A stretch of 64,000 bases of DNA from Heliocidaris tuberculata. Its lineage: Eukaryota; Echinodermata; Echinoidea; Camarodonta; Echinometridae. Both the position numbers and the translations under genes were made by a program. The first letter of the stretch is position 1, and every line of letters begins with the position of its first letter. Shown here piece after piece: positions 1 to 10,223 of the stretch. The notes under the pieces were generated by a model that saw nothing but the letters and a program-made list of their open reading frames with translations, did no database searches and was not told where the DNA came from. The stretch is taken from assembly GCA_025618425.1 (NCBI GenBank), contig CM046836.1, forward strand, positions 19,622,278 through 19,686,277, written 5' to 3'.

Positions 1-309
1 CGCCGGTAAAGGCTCTCCCTCTACAGGGGGATCCCGGGCGGGAAGCCCTAAATCCGGCGGCCTGGCGGCCGCGGAAGGGACCAGGGCTTTAGGAGCCCTC
101 TGGATCGGGGGGTGGGAAGTTAGCCAAGCCTCTAGCTGAGCCCAAGTAGGCTCAGACCAAACGGAGCATACCGCACAGGGATCGGGACGGGTGCATCGCC
201 TGTGCAGTGGACAACACGCGTGCACGTCCCAGTCCGGCAATCCCCGGCGGCAGACCTGACATCTAAGAGTCATACCTGTAAGGGGAAAGGACTCAGTTAG
301 ACACAGAAC
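1..309. other. GC-rich, CpG-rich segment of unknown identity, cut by the window edge
   Basis: This stretch is much richer in G+C and CpG than the AT-rich DNA after position 350. It includes several CCGG, GCGGCC and CCCGGG words. No open frame in it is convincing. It stops where the inverted terminus at 310 begins. The composition would suit the 5' region of a retroelement, or a CpG-rich promoter or exon outside the window. I cannot name it. Confidence 0.4.
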
Positions 310-349
310 ATATGTGACCGCTCACGACGAAACCAGGCGGAAGTCGCAA
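310..349 (+). repeat. Left 40-bp inverted terminus (pairs with 5932-5971)
   Basis: Read on the plus strand it starts ATATGTGACC and ends AGGCGGAAGTCGCAA. The reverse complement of 5932-5971 matches it at about 33 of 40 positions, without gaps, in three blocks (10 bp, 7 bp and 16 bp). Confidence 0.7.
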
Positions 350-1089
350 GTGGTACTTGTCTATAAATAGCGTGTTTTAGTGTAAATGTCATTTTCCCCC
401 CAAATTTCTTTTTTTACGTATTTGGATTCTTTAATGATTCATTTACCACTTCCCAAAATTTGAAGTCAAAATACTAAGTATAAGTACCTGAAAACTGTGT
501 TTGTATTTACCCTTTCCAAAACGCTTCATCAGGATTTTGGTTTTCGAAAGTTTACATTGCTCGCTCGATCGATCTTTGCACACCCCTCTTTTGTTGCTAA
601 GGCGGCGTGGCCTCGTACGCCGGATGACGTAATCCTCAACCTGACGGCTTAGCGCGTTGTGATTGGTCATTCGTGGTACACCTACTTGTCATGTAAATAG
701 GTACCTGAATATGCATGACCGGTGGGTGCATTCAACTTGAAATCGTCGAATTATATTTTTTATAAAATCAAATCGTCCTTTTCTGTAATGAATTCGTTTT
801 ACCATCCATTTTTTTGTTTTGTTTTACTTGTAAGACAAATAAGAAAGTCAGTCGCGTTATAAAGCTCATAATAATTGTACCCTTTCTCTTTAGTTAATTA
901 TCCATTTACTTAATAAAGCAGTAGGTATATATAGTTTGTTTTGTCCATGCATTAGAGCGAGGTCGCAACGAAGCCTAGCGGAAAAACTATTCGGAAAAAT
1001 ACCCATACTGGGCCCGCTTTCAAATATCTGCCAAACTTATTGGCCCCTCTTGCAGTTTTTCTTCTCTAGACGCAGCTGTGGACACGATG
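350..1089. other. AT-rich interior, no gene seen
   Basis: Small frames at 443-670 (minus) and 936-1136 (plus) have no recognisable motif. A short GC-richer patch near 595-665 contains GTTGCTAAGG followed by a CCAAT-type TGATTGGTCA. The same order of words (TTGACCAATGG, then GTTGCTAAGG) appears in the other arm at about 5582-5708, which hints at subterminal homology between the two ends of the candidate element. Confidence 0.4.
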
Positions 1090-1560
1090 CTTTCCTGCCT
1101 TTTGCTCCTTTGTTTCCTTTCTCTGCGGCTTTCTAATGATAAAGCGTAGGATTCACTTAAAATGATACTATGTTAATGGCCTTTTGTCTACTCGTCTTCA
1201 TTTATTCTTCGCAATAATCCTGGCATTTTAAAGAGTTGTGAGCTTTCCTACAAGGTGTAGGTCAAAAAGCAACACAGGCCCCAATGTTTATTGATTTTTT
1301 TTTCTAAATCACGCACCTGTACACATTGAAGTTGATGGATTATCCCTGCCTTTCGCTTTCTTGTTTCTTTTCGTTTTGCTTCCTAATGGTGCAGTATAAA
1401 GAGCAGGATGCACCTTAAACGGCGCTATAATAATGATCCTTTGTTTGATGATCTTTCTTTGTCACTCTAGATAACATGTTCATTTTTAAAATCTCTACAA
1501 GTTGCTATTTTCTTAAGAGATGTGCTTAAAGAGTAACGGGCCTGATACAATTTGGGGCAT
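1090..1560 (+). repeat. Degenerate ~230-bp tandem units, copies 1-2
   Basis: Two units begin near 1097 and 1345 with CCTGCCTTT, followed by a CTTTC/TTGTTTC-rich stretch, TAATG, AGGAT, CCTTTTGT or CCTTTGTTTG, and end at TTTAAA/AGAG. They align along most of their length with many substitutions. Further units of the same type lie at 2280-2890. Confidence 0.55.
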
Positions 1561-1881
1561 AAAAATTTGCCATATAAGGGGGTTCATAATTCAGAAAGTG
1601 AAATAGAGCTCAGTTCATAATTCCGAACATTTCTTGTATTATTCCAAAGGTTCATTATTCCGGAGGTTCGTTATTCCAAAACTTCGTTTATCCTGAGCTC
1701 TGAGGTTCTAATTCTAAAAAATGAAGTATATAGGGTTCGTTATTCCAACGGCTCGTGATACCGAAAATTAAATAAGAAAATGAAAAGGTTCTACTGCATA
1801 TTAGAATTATGAACCTTCGGGGTTATGAACTCCATTTAATTTTCGGAAATAATAAACCTATTCCAATTTCGTAATAATGAA
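1561..1881 (+). repeat. Degenerate minisatellite of TTCATAATTCCGAA-type words, left part
   Basis: Words such as TTCATAATTC, TTCATTATTCCGG and TTCGTTATTCCAA recur about every 20 bp, with complementary versions (GAACCTTCGG) towards the right. The array resumes after the MITE at 2151-2240, so it was one block before that insertion. Confidence 0.6.
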
Positions 1882-2150
1882 CAGGGGCGGCGCCAGGGTA
1901 TTTAAATAGGGGGGGGGGGGGGGGGGGGGCAAAGTGACGCGTATAGCAACGTCGCACGTCGAGGGTCTTGAAATAACAAAATAGGACTATAACAGTTATG
2001 TCATAATTGCATGGCCTAGCCTTCTCTTCTCCATTTCCCCTTCTCTTTCTCCTTTTTTCCCCTTCTTCCTCTTTTTTTTTTTTTGCTCGCTTGAAAAATG
2101 ATAGGGGGCGGCCGCCCCCTGCCCCCCCCCCCCCTGTAGCGCCGCCCCTG
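1882..2150. mobile_element. 269-bp hAT-like MITE with 8-bp target duplication
   Basis: The ends are CAGGGGCGGCGC and GCGCCGCCCCTG, a perfect 12-bp inverted pair. The flanking 8-mers are ATAATGAA (1874-1881) and ATAAGGAA (2151-2158), with 7 of 8 matching. CAGGGG-type ends and an 8-bp duplication are typical of the hAT superfamily. The interior has a long G run near 1911-1929, a poly-C run near 2122-2134 and no coding potential. Confidence 0.75.
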
Positions 2151-2240
2151 ATAAGGAACCTTCGGAATATCGAACCTTTCGGAATTATGGAACCTCGGAA
2201 AATGAACCTTCGGAATTATGCACCTTAAACAACCCACCAA
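2151..2240 (+). repeat. Minisatellite of GAACCTTCGGAATTATG-type words, right part
   Basis: This is the continuation of the array at 1561-1881, in the complementary phase. GAACC(T)TTCGGAATTATG recurs about every 20-25 bp up to the resumption of the ~230-bp units. Confidence 0.55.
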
Positions 2241-2900
2241 AATTACTGTTTTTTGTTTCCTGAATCAAGCATCAGTATAAACTTTAAACTTGACATCGTG
2301 TTTCCATTCTTTTTGTCCTCTTTTTGAAGCTAAGTTGTTTTGTTTTGTTTTGTTTTTTTTTTTCGCTTCATGTTCTACTTCGTGGAATAATAAAAGTGGA
2401 ATGAATTTCAACAGCGCTATAATAAATTGGTCTTCGTTTTATGATCATCCTTACTTTCTTCACGCTAAATAGCCAGTTTTCATTATTCTCACCGGTTAAC
2501 ATAAAATCGCTCTTGACACAGTCACTGTTTTCGTGGATTTTGTTCTCTTTTTGAAAGCCAATTGTTTTCTTCTCTTCACATCTCGTAACTCTTTTCAGGC
2601 TAAACAGAGAGTGGAACACAAGTTGGAACAGTGCTATGATATAAACAGATCTTTTGTTTGACGCAATATCTGCACTCTATTATAGTCAATTTCAGCTTAA
2701 AATAATCTGCCGCTTTCTTAAAAGAGTTCCCTAGTTACCTAGTACATGTCCAGACGATTCTTTTATTTTGATCTCTTTTTCAAATTACTACGCTTTCTAC
2801 ATGTATAACATGGAATGGTGGAATTAGTAGCCCTATAAACAACACGATAATCAATTAGATCTTTTTTCTTTTATTTCATTTTTTGCTTTACACGTATTTT
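2241..2900 (+). repeat. Degenerate ~230-bp tandem units, copies 3-5
   Basis: Units near 2289, 2520 and 2745 share TTTTGTTCTCTTTTTGAA-like starts, then GTGGAA, then AACAG(C/T)GCTAT(A/G)AT and a TTCGTTTTATGATC/CTTTTGTTTGACGC segment. They align with the two units before the minisatellite, so the minisatellite and MITE interrupt one array. Confidence 0.5.
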
Positions 2901-3159
2901 CATCAGGTACAGAAGATTATCTCCTCTTTATAAAATCATTTTGCTCTAATATAGAAGAGAAAAACAAAGCTTGTTTTCTTTTCATGATATGAGTGTATAA
3001 TTGCAAATGACAAAGTCCAACAAAATGTTCAGAGATTGGACTTTCGGATTCTTCGGTTCAAATTTCCAAACCATTGACATTTTTAGGATAGCCGAGTGAC
3101 TTCTTTCTCACAAAAATCATGCCTATATATCTATTTCTTAAACAAAGAGTAACTCTCTT

Positions 3160-3208
<49 letters not shown>

Positions 3209-3240
3209 CTCTCTCGGGGGGGGGGGGGTATTAATCATGT
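2901..3240. other. AT-rich spacer ending in a (CT)n tract and a G run
   Basis: No gene is seen. (CT)n occupies about 3164-3207, followed by a G run at about 3216-3228. These belong to the left edge of the tandem block that follows. Confidence 0.6.
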
Positions 3241-3526
3241 GCTTTATATGCCAAACAATATAGTTTCTAACTCCTGAGATTTTCTTTAAAATGAAAAGGG
3301 TATTTTAAAAGCTTAGTGCGTGTTTTAAATATTTGATTTAATTTTCTTTAATCCGAAAAGTACATTATTTCTCAAAGTGACTTAGGTCTTATAAAGAGGC
3401 ATTTTCTTATTTTTCAGAGTGCGCCTTTTTTTTTAGCATCATGAAGGTTGCTCAAACAAAATAACGGGGAATTATGTTACTTTTTAAGTGCAATAAACCC
3501 CCCCCCCCCCACACACACACACACAC

Positions 3527-3564
<38 letters not shown>

Positions 3565-3965
3565 CCCATTTTTTAGGGTGTGTATTGGTCGATTGTTTCA
3601 CTTGCGAAACAATGCAACATGCAGTTTTGAATGGGTAAGGTGGAATTATGGTTGAATAGAACATACCCTGACCACGCTGACGGGCCCAGTTTGAAAACAA
3701 TGCCCCCGATGCCTCTCAGCGTTATTGATTCTTGGTTTAAAATGAACAAAAGGAGCTCTTTTCACCCCCACCCTCCTGCTTAAATGCTTGTCTTGTATTG
3801 TTCTTCTCCAAGGGCAGGACAATTGATACGGATTCTTATAATGCTGGTTAAGTTTATGAAAAGAGTTTAAAGGATCTGAATTCTTTACATGGGCAATATG
3901 TATGCATTGGCTGTGATAACTCCTTGTCCTTGCCACCTGCTCGCGCTTTATCGTACAATGATTTA
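3241..3965 (+). repeat. Copy A of a diverged ~1.5-kb tandem duplication
   Basis: Landmarks in order are AACTCCTGAGATTT (3269), CAGAGTGCGCCTTTT (3416), poly-C/(CA)n/(CT)n (3498-3562), CACTTGCGAAACAATG, TTCACCCCCACCCTCCTGCT (near 3761) and ATGCTGGTTAAG (3841). All reappear in the same order at 4740-5500. Small minus-strand frames here are repeat shadows. Confidence 0.55.
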
Positions 3966-4739
3966 TTGCGAAACCAGAATCAGCGTTTTGAAACAGTTAT
4001 GAAACACAGTCTGAAAACGATGTATCATGATCCCTGAATTCTCTTTTCTCTATGCAAATTATAGTTCTGCTTCCTTTTTGTGACTTAGTTTTGTAATTGT
4101 GTTTCTGTGAAGAAAAAAAAGCTCCAGGTACATCTGCGTTTTAAACTAAATGGGTATAAACATGCTGATTTGTGGGACGCGACTAGCCTTTCTTTATTTT
4201 TGTTGAATCTTCAAAATTTCCAGGGGAAGCATCATATCATCAAAGTCGCACCTTCCTCTCTGCTCCCAAACTTGGATTTTGCTCACTTTAGTTTCTTTTG
4301 TGTTCATTATGACTTATATAACGTAAAACCTTTAAATAATGAACATTACACATTAAAAAAACACAAAACAAAACAAAATAATAAGGTAACCTTGCCCAAC
4401 GAGAGATAGCAATCGCTTTTGTTATTATTCTATGGCAAAGTATTAATGGTTTCTCGTTCGCGATAATGTCGGAATGTCGGCCTACATCAGCCTGTTTTTA
4501 ATTTTTTTTTCAACGTTCATAAAATTATTTCATATGATATTAAACAATTCATCGCCATCAGCATGATGAAGTTTCTTTTCAAAATCCAATTATTTTTAAT
4601 TCAGTGGGACTATCGGTCACTTTCGCTTCGCGGCTAGTTTTAAGAAGCCATGATGGTATAATGGAGAATGTGACAGAATTTTATGGGAAACGGAATGAGC
4701 GTCTGACCTTTTTTTTGTTAACGTAATATTTTGATTAAA
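3966..4739. other. AT-rich spacer between tandem copies, no gene seen
   Basis: A 100-residue plus-strand frame at 4107-4409 starts in an A-rich run and has no recognisable domain. I treat it as chance. Confidence 0.5.
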
Positions 4740-4917
4740 GTCGAAAACTCCTGAGATTTCCTTCAAAATTGTTTTCCTTTCGTCTTCTTTTAGCTTGATA
4801 AATACGTGTCTAAAATATCGAACATTTAAAGTTTAAAGAGGTGCATTTTTCTATTATTTTTTTTTCCCAGAGGGTGCATTTTATTTTAACATTGTGAAGA
4901 ATGCGAAAACACAAAGA

Positions 4918-4955
<38 letters not shown>

Positions 4956-5500
4956 CTTGAAGTCTACGTAATACTTGTTAAGTGTAGTTTTAACATGTTA
5001 ACAATATAAATTTAGTAATTTCGATTTCCAGTCATAGGTGAAATAGAATAATGCTCCGTAAATGCAACTACATGCACATGTAATAGTATTGCTCCGTTCG
5101 CCCCCCCCCCCTCTCTCTCTCTCTCTCTATTTATCTCTCCCTTTCTGGGGTGGGGGTTCCCTTTCTGGGGTGGGGGTATTAACTGTTTGCCTCACTTGCC
5201 AAATAATACGTAATCCTCATTTGTAATTATGCGGTTGTTGAATGAGTGAAGGTGAGAAGATCCTGCCCTGGCGAGCCCGCTATGAGGATATTATCCCCAA
5301 GCTTCTCGGTGCTATTTTGCTATTGATTCTTGCATTGAAAATGAACAAGAAGGAGCACTTTCTTCACCCCCACCCTCCCGCTGAAATGCGTGTCTCGTTT
5401 TGTTCATTTCTCTAGAGTCAAGACAAGATTTATTCCGATTTTATTCATGCTGGTTAAGTATACAAATAGAGTGTAAAATGGTTTCTTAGCATGGACAACG
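4740..5500 (+). repeat. Copy B of the diverged ~1.5-kb tandem duplication
   Basis: It repeats the landmarks of 3241-3965 with an offset of 1.48 kb at the left and 1.60 kb at the right: AACTCCTGAGATTT, CAGAGGGTGCATTTT, a homopolymer and (CT)n block, CACTTGCCAAATAATA, TTCACCCCCACCCTCCCGCT and ATGCTGGTTAAG. A 20-bp word around TTTCTGGGGTGGGGG is itself duplicated at 5143-5176. Confidence 0.55.
4919..4954 (+). repeat. 36-bp poly-G run
   Basis: An uninterrupted G tract. Runs of this length are prone to slippage and to assembly error. Confidence 0.9.
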
Positions 5501-5931
5501 ATTGCAATTTCGGTGTCACAAATCCACCTTCAGGTCCGCGGCTAAAAGTCAACAAAAAACCCGCGCAAGCCCTGGGTAGCCATTGACCAATGGAGCGAGC
5601 CTGTCACGTGACAGTGTACCATTCGAGTAATTTCTTTTTGTTTGCACACGGCACGCTACTCTGCCTCATGCTTGAGAGGGCAAGTTCAAGGGGGACGTTG
5701 CTAAGGAAGTTTCGAAGCGGGTCACGCTGAATTTCGTACCCTCAGCTTTTGCTTCGCACCCAAACTTTGAAAGCGATTTTCTCCGTTATTTAGATTTCTA
5801 TTCTGATACTTTCCGTGTTTTTAATCGCTTTTTACGATGACTTCTACTTGAGCAAAATAGAGTTGTTATACATCATTTTAAAGCTTATGAACCAGAGATT
5901 CCAGAGGATGTAAAATTAGACTTTTTGATTT
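5501..5931. other. Right subterminal region of the candidate element, no gene seen
   Basis: A moderately GC-rich stretch with TTGACCAATGG, GTCACGTGAC (palindromic) and GTTGCTAAGG, then AT-rich DNA up to the right terminus. Confidence 0.4.
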
Positions 5932-5971
5932 TTGCGACTTCCGCCTGAAACCGTCGTGCAGGGTCACATAT
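5932..5971 (-). repeat. Right 40-bp inverted terminus (pairs with 310-349)
   Basis: The reverse complement begins ATATGTGACC and ends AGGCGGAAGTCGCAA. See the left terminus for the match. Confidence 0.7.
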
Positions 5972-7360
5972 ATATAAACAAAAAATATGTATTACCAAGT
6001 CAATTGTAAACAAAAAAGAAATTTGTGTACAAGACAAGGGGCGGGAATTAAAGAGCGCTGTGCCAACAAGATAGATCTACATTGACGGCAGAGCGCTACA
6101 AACGCCTAGGAAAGAACATGAAATTAAAACATGTACCAAAACAGCCCAGAAACCCATGTCTACATAAATGATGTGCATTTTGGACAGGGCGGCTTGCCAT
6201 AGGCGAAAAATCAAATCTGGCGGCATTTGGCCTGCCATACAAAAAATTTTTCTCAATGTTTCCAATTTCAACCAAACGGTGGAAAACACTAAAAAACTAA
6301 CTCCCGGGACTACTAAATGTCCAACGAGAGGAGAAAAATCTAAACAAAAGCGACCAGAAGGCCGTACAATGGTAGGCAAAGCAGAACAGGGGAGAATCGA
6401 GCCAGCACAAGCCACGCTCCGAAGCCGCGGTGCATACAACACACAGTGTGTGTGAAGCAACGCAACTCAAACGAAGTCGGCACAAAGCCGAAACAAAAGC
6501 CTGATTTTCCCCTTTTCCGCCGATACAAAGTATCTAAAACGAATTGCTAGCCTAAAACAACAATCAAAAGAATAGAAAATGGAAAGAACTGGCCTGATTG
6601 TTGGTAATCTGCGTCGGATGGCGACGGATTTAGGGAGCAATCACAAAAAACGTCTTGTTCGTATAGGGTGCGAACAGGAAGGAGGAAGTGTCATGGCGGG
6701 TGACGGGTTTCATACGGCAACCCGGGGGACGGAGGCGGTGTATGGTAGGCTATTTGTAAAATAATTTTATGTTCGGTTATGGGCAATTATAGGATATAAT
6801 AGCATACTGTAACAGATAGGTGGTCGGATGTACTGAGAGTAGATCCAGGTTGATAGAACAGGATAAACAACTTTGAAAGCATTCTCTTAATGTACCTGAA
6901 TTAGCAAGCTTCTTGCAATTATTTTCACTAAGTGGTATACTGGACTTAATAATCTCTTTAGAAGATTTCAAATCTCTTAAAAGGCTACTCTAATTATTTG
7001 GATCATCATGATAAACTTGTTGTTATTATTGTTGTTGTTATATTGAATAGGGTGCTGCAATGCATGTTTGGTTGCAATTGAGTCAAGAAGAAAAATGGGA
7101 GGTTATTAGAAAAGATTTCAGGAAGGGGGTAGGGGGAGGTCCTGACTGAAATTGATTATTTATTATTGAAACTTTGTGAAGAACATAAATGCAAGATGGA
7201 ATGCTGAAATTCAGAGAGGGAGTGGGAAGCAGAAAGAGAAATAGTATGAGAGAAATGCAAAGAATAATAAGAGGATGGAATGGAGAGAAAGTGAATAACG
7301 AAGGAAAGGAAGAGAGAATGAGAGAGATGCAAAGAATGATGAGAGAATGGAATGGAGAGA
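5972..7360. other. Low-repeat region with a GC-richer patch, no gene recognised
   Basis: 6060-6760 is less AT-rich than its surroundings and has several overlapping small frames on both strands (for example 6077-6460 minus and 6168-6455 plus). None shows a known motif. 6780-7350 is ordinary AT-rich DNA with purine-rich GAGAGAATG-like words near its end. An untranslated exon in 6060-6760 cannot be excluded. Confidence 0.35.
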
Positions 7361-7618
7361 AATAATAATAATAATAATAATAATGGCTACTTATATAACG
7401 CAGTGACGCTCATGGCGCTTAGACATTATTACCCTGGTTATAGCCGAGCCGCCAAAGTAACTAGCGCTCAAGCATATCAGGTACCCATTTACACCTGGGT
7501 GGAGAGTGGCAAATGTAGATTAGAGTCTTGCCAAAGGACGTTAGTGCCGTGGTGGGATTCGAACCCCGTACCTTGTGATCTGCAGTCCGGTGACTTATCC
7601 ACTAGACCACAACACAAA
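7361..7618 (-). mobile_element. tRNA-derived SINE, minus strand
   Basis: Read on the minus strand, the head starts near 7615 with GTGGTCTAGTGGATAAG (A-box region). An anticodon-loop-like CTGCAGA (7579-7585, anticodon GCA) and the B box GGTTCGAATCC (7555-7565) follow. The body runs to 7383 and the element ends in a (TTA)n tail at 7361-7385. A tRNA-like head with both Pol III boxes, a tRNA-unrelated body and a simple-repeat tail define a tRNA-derived SINE. GCA would be the cysteine anticodon, but the source tRNA is an inference. It is not a functional tRNA gene because the head has lost clean stems and runs into the body. Confidence 0.8.
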
Positions 7619-8538
7619 GTAAATAATAAAAAAAAAAAGAGAGAGAATGAGAGAAAGAGAGGTAAAGATCATGAAAGATATCTTCCTGTAAAGCCTTATA
7701 ATCTTACCTGTTTGGTTGCATAGATGGTAGAAGAGGGAGATATATTGCAGCACATAGAAAGGAATCCCCAGATGATCAACAAAGATGCAAATGGAATGAG
7801 ACAAAAGAGAAAAGCAGAAAATTATTTTTAGTATAAAATGCCTCAAAGTTCTAAAGATGCTCGTAATTTGAAATTTTCAAGAAAGTGTCAGCTCAAAAAC
7901 TAACCTGAATTGAATGAATTCAAGGTAAATGCATTTTAATTGTAGTTTCACACATTTGCAATCTCTCAAATAATGAAGTGTTGAATAAATCTAATAAATA
8001 TGATACAACATTATACATTTTATATCAGAACATGTCTCCCACTGAACATTTTCAGTAATGGAAACAGAATGTACAACTGCTCATCAATAAGCAAAAGAGA
8101 AAGGAAACACAACTGGAAATATGCCAAGACCTTTTCAGCTTGAATGTCCATTTCATAAATATATCATTATCCAAACTGGGGTAATTAAGAATCAAATTTG
8201 CTGATTTTCCATATGATCAGGCAAGTGACAATTTCAATTAAACTCATGCTCAGGATAAAACCAAGTCTTATAGCATCTGGTAGTCTAGACAGACTTAATG
8301 TACCGATATACACCTAATTTTTACACTCTCCTGCTGCACCGAAATAAACTTTTAATTGCATTTCAAGAACTTTCCTCGAATTGAGATGCATGCAATATCT
8401 AACCCAACATCAAAATACATGTTTGTCTGTTAGACACATTTCCTCACATCTGCACCGACCATCTTCTATTTAGTAATACCACTGCAGTTCATGAACCTGT
8501 GCAGTTCCATGACCTGATGTTTATCCTCTGGCAAATAT

Positions 8539-8540
<2 letters not shown>
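7619..8540. other. AT-rich stretch, no gene seen
   Basis: An A run at about 7627-7639 and GAGA words follow the SINE. The rest is plain AT-rich sequence without repeats I can recognise. Confidence 0.5.
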
Positions 8541-8598
<58 letters not shown>

Positions 8599-8632
8599 GG
8601 AGAGAAAGAAAGAGAGAAAGAGAGAGAGAGAG

Positions 8633-8674
<42 letters not shown>
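8541..8674 (+). repeat. (GA)n microsatellite with GAAA interruptions
   Basis: About 134 bp of nearly pure purine dinucleotide repeat. The long minus-strand serine/leucine frames over it are shadows. Confidence 0.95.
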
Positions 8675-8676
<2 letters not shown>

Positions 8677-8689
8677 GCATGACCTGCAC

Positions 8690-8826
8690 CTCGTTTCATA
8701 AAACTTGTTATCAATAACAAGGCAAGATGACTGTTATAAGCTACTGAAATCATTGCATCTGATTGGCTGTGAGCAAATTTGATATGATACTTGTTATTGA
8801 TAAAAAGTTTTATGAAACAGGGGCCC
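8690..8826 (+). mobile_element. Foldback MITE, GGGCCCCGTTTCATAAAAC family, copy 1
   Basis: The left end TCGTTTCATAAAACTTG pairs with the right end CAAGTTTTATGAAACGGGGCCC-type sequence (here AAGTTTTATGAAACAGGGGCCC). The interior TAAGCTACTGAAATC and CATCTGATTGGCTGTGAGCAAA is shared with four other copies in the window. Confidence 0.85.
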
Positions 8827-8858
8827 AATTGTGTATCTGCTAGATATGTATAGATGAT

Positions 8859-8940
8859 ATAGAGAGGGAGAGAGAGAGAGAGAGGGAAGGAGAGAGGGGG
8901 GGGGGGAGAGAGCGTGAGAGAGAGAGATGGGAGAAACTTG
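8859..8940 (+). repeat. (GA)n/G-rich microsatellite
   Basis: A GAGAG tract with an internal G run near 8897-8906. Confidence 0.9.
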
Positions 8941-9266
8941 AGAGAAGTCAAAAGAGACAGTGAGAAACACAAGTGTTGAGTGTTGAATAGAAAGACAGGC
9001 CACATGTAGAAAACAGAGCCATAGGGGAGTAAGAGAGGCAATAAGAAGAAAAGATTTTAAAAGAGACAGTAAAACATACTGACAACAATATATAATACAA
9101 AGACAGAATAAAACAAAGAGAGAGGGAGACAGGAGACACCCTGAAGATTTGTTTGTATTTGTGTCAGATATTAAAACCTGTTAATCTCATTTAGTAATGT
9201 TGCAAAGAATAGATCAATTCCTTCTTGGAAAATAAACATGCAGTACCAGTAATTTTCCTATATGTC

Positions 9267-9446
9267 TAGTGGCGGGTTGGGGCGCACTTCTGGCCATGCC
9301 CCCCACCCATTCCAAAGAGAATTTGGAAGGACAAAGAATCCCCAAAATGTGTGATGCCCTTTTATTTTTTTGCTTGTCAGAAAATTGTCGAAGATTTGTG
9401 TCCCCCCCCCCCCCATTTTTTTTACAAAATCCCGGATCTGCCCCTG
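9267..9446 (-). mobile_element. 180-bp hAT-like MITE, CAGGGGCRGATCC family
   Basis: On the minus strand it begins CAGGGGCAGATCCGGGATTT, with a poly-G run just inside (poly-C at 9403-9414 on plus). It is flanked by the 8-mers TATATGTC (9259-9266) and TATACGTC (9447-9454), with 7 of 8 matching, which fits hAT transposition. The small frames across it are shadows. Confidence 0.75.
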
Positions 9447-9768
9447 TATACGTCATTACATGATTAAAATCCTGGAACACTAGAAAAAGACTTGAGTGCT
9501 AGGAAATTTTCTATCTATACATGGTGCCAGAAAAAAAAATTGTATTTTTACTCATCTTATTAACAAAGCACAATGCATGTAGGTGATGTACTTTGTCGAG
9601 AAAATATATTCCTGGAATTGTGAATTTCTTTTTCAGACACAATTACTGTTCAACAATCATTGCTTCAATCCCATTTATGATTATTGCTTATCAATCATTG
9701 CTTCTTCACACTGTATTCAAGTTTTTGGAATATTCTGCTAACATACTGCATTAGAGATATATTATAGC
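9447..9768. other. AT-rich spacer, nothing recognised
   Basis: Plain AT-rich sequence. A pair of ATCATTGCTT words near 9655-9703 is the only local repetition. Confidence 0.5.
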
Positions 9769-9848
9769 ATCTGTTAAGAGCCAGAAGGGCTCTTAACTCT
9801 TGTGTTAAAGTATATCAGCTAATGCCCTTCTGGCTCCAAACAGACAAT
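9769..9848. repeat. Hairpin-family member H1 (tandem with H2)
   Basis: The left arm TTAAGAGCCAGAAGGGCTC pairs with the right arm AATGCCCTTCTGGCTCC. An outer TCTGTT and AACAGA extend the stem. The loop is about 20 nt. Confidence 0.8.
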
Positions 9849-9933
9849 AATCTCTTCTGCTAAGAGCCAGGAGGGCACTTACTCATATCCTTTAACATTA
9901 AAGCTGAAGCCCTTCTGCCACTAAGAAGACAAT
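9849..9933. repeat. Hairpin-family member H2 (tandem with H1)
   Basis: The left arm TAAGAGCCAGGAGGGCACTT pairs imperfectly with the right arm GAAGCCCTTCTGCCACTAA. The outer TCTTCT and AGAAGACA extend the stem. It follows H1 with only a few bases of spacer. Confidence 0.75.
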
Positions 9934-10223
9934 TTATGGACTTTTCAAGAGGGTGAGCACTCAACAAAGTGGAATATACTTTTCTTTTATTACTTATTAT
10001 TAGTGTTATATATCACTAAAAGGTTTAATACCTACAGCATATTTATTCCTTTGTTGAATTGATTTCATTTGCTGAATTCTGTACTTTATTGCAGAGTTGT
10101 TTTTTGTTGCAGACATTTATGAAAAAAAAAATCAACTCTTAGGAAATGTCAATACTTTATTGCCTACAGAAAGTTAATCAAAATTATACAAGTTGCCACT
10201 GTATTATTCACAAAATACAAATT
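9934..10223. other. AT-rich spacer, no gene seen
   Basis: Runs of TTATTA and A-rich words, no recognisable feature. Confidence 0.5.

Larger units (their letters stand above)
310..5971. mobile_element. Candidate 5.66-kb non-autonomous element bounded by inverted termini
   Basis: The two 40-bp inverted termini are symmetric, and the sequence between them has its own internal architecture. It holds degenerate ~230-bp tandem units, a minisatellite split by a MITE, a diverged ~1.5-kb tandem duplication and several homopolymer or CT tracts. There is no transposase-like frame. The flanks may share a TA or TATA, but no clear target duplication is visible. The alternative is two unrelated copies of one short repeat lying in opposite orientation. 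That is supported by the sequence diverging directly inside the termini. Confidence 0.35.

Noticed and set aside
6077..6460. 127-residue minus-strand frame as a gene
   Set aside because: No motif, overlaps equally long frames on the other strand, and no splice or promoter support.
7361..7618. Functional tRNA-Cys gene
   Set aside because: Only the A and B boxes and an anticodon-like loop remain, and the head runs into a SINE body and a trinucleotide tail.
8541..8674. CRISPR-like or other structured array
   Set aside because: Simple dinucleotide repeat with no spacers. The window is eukaryotic.
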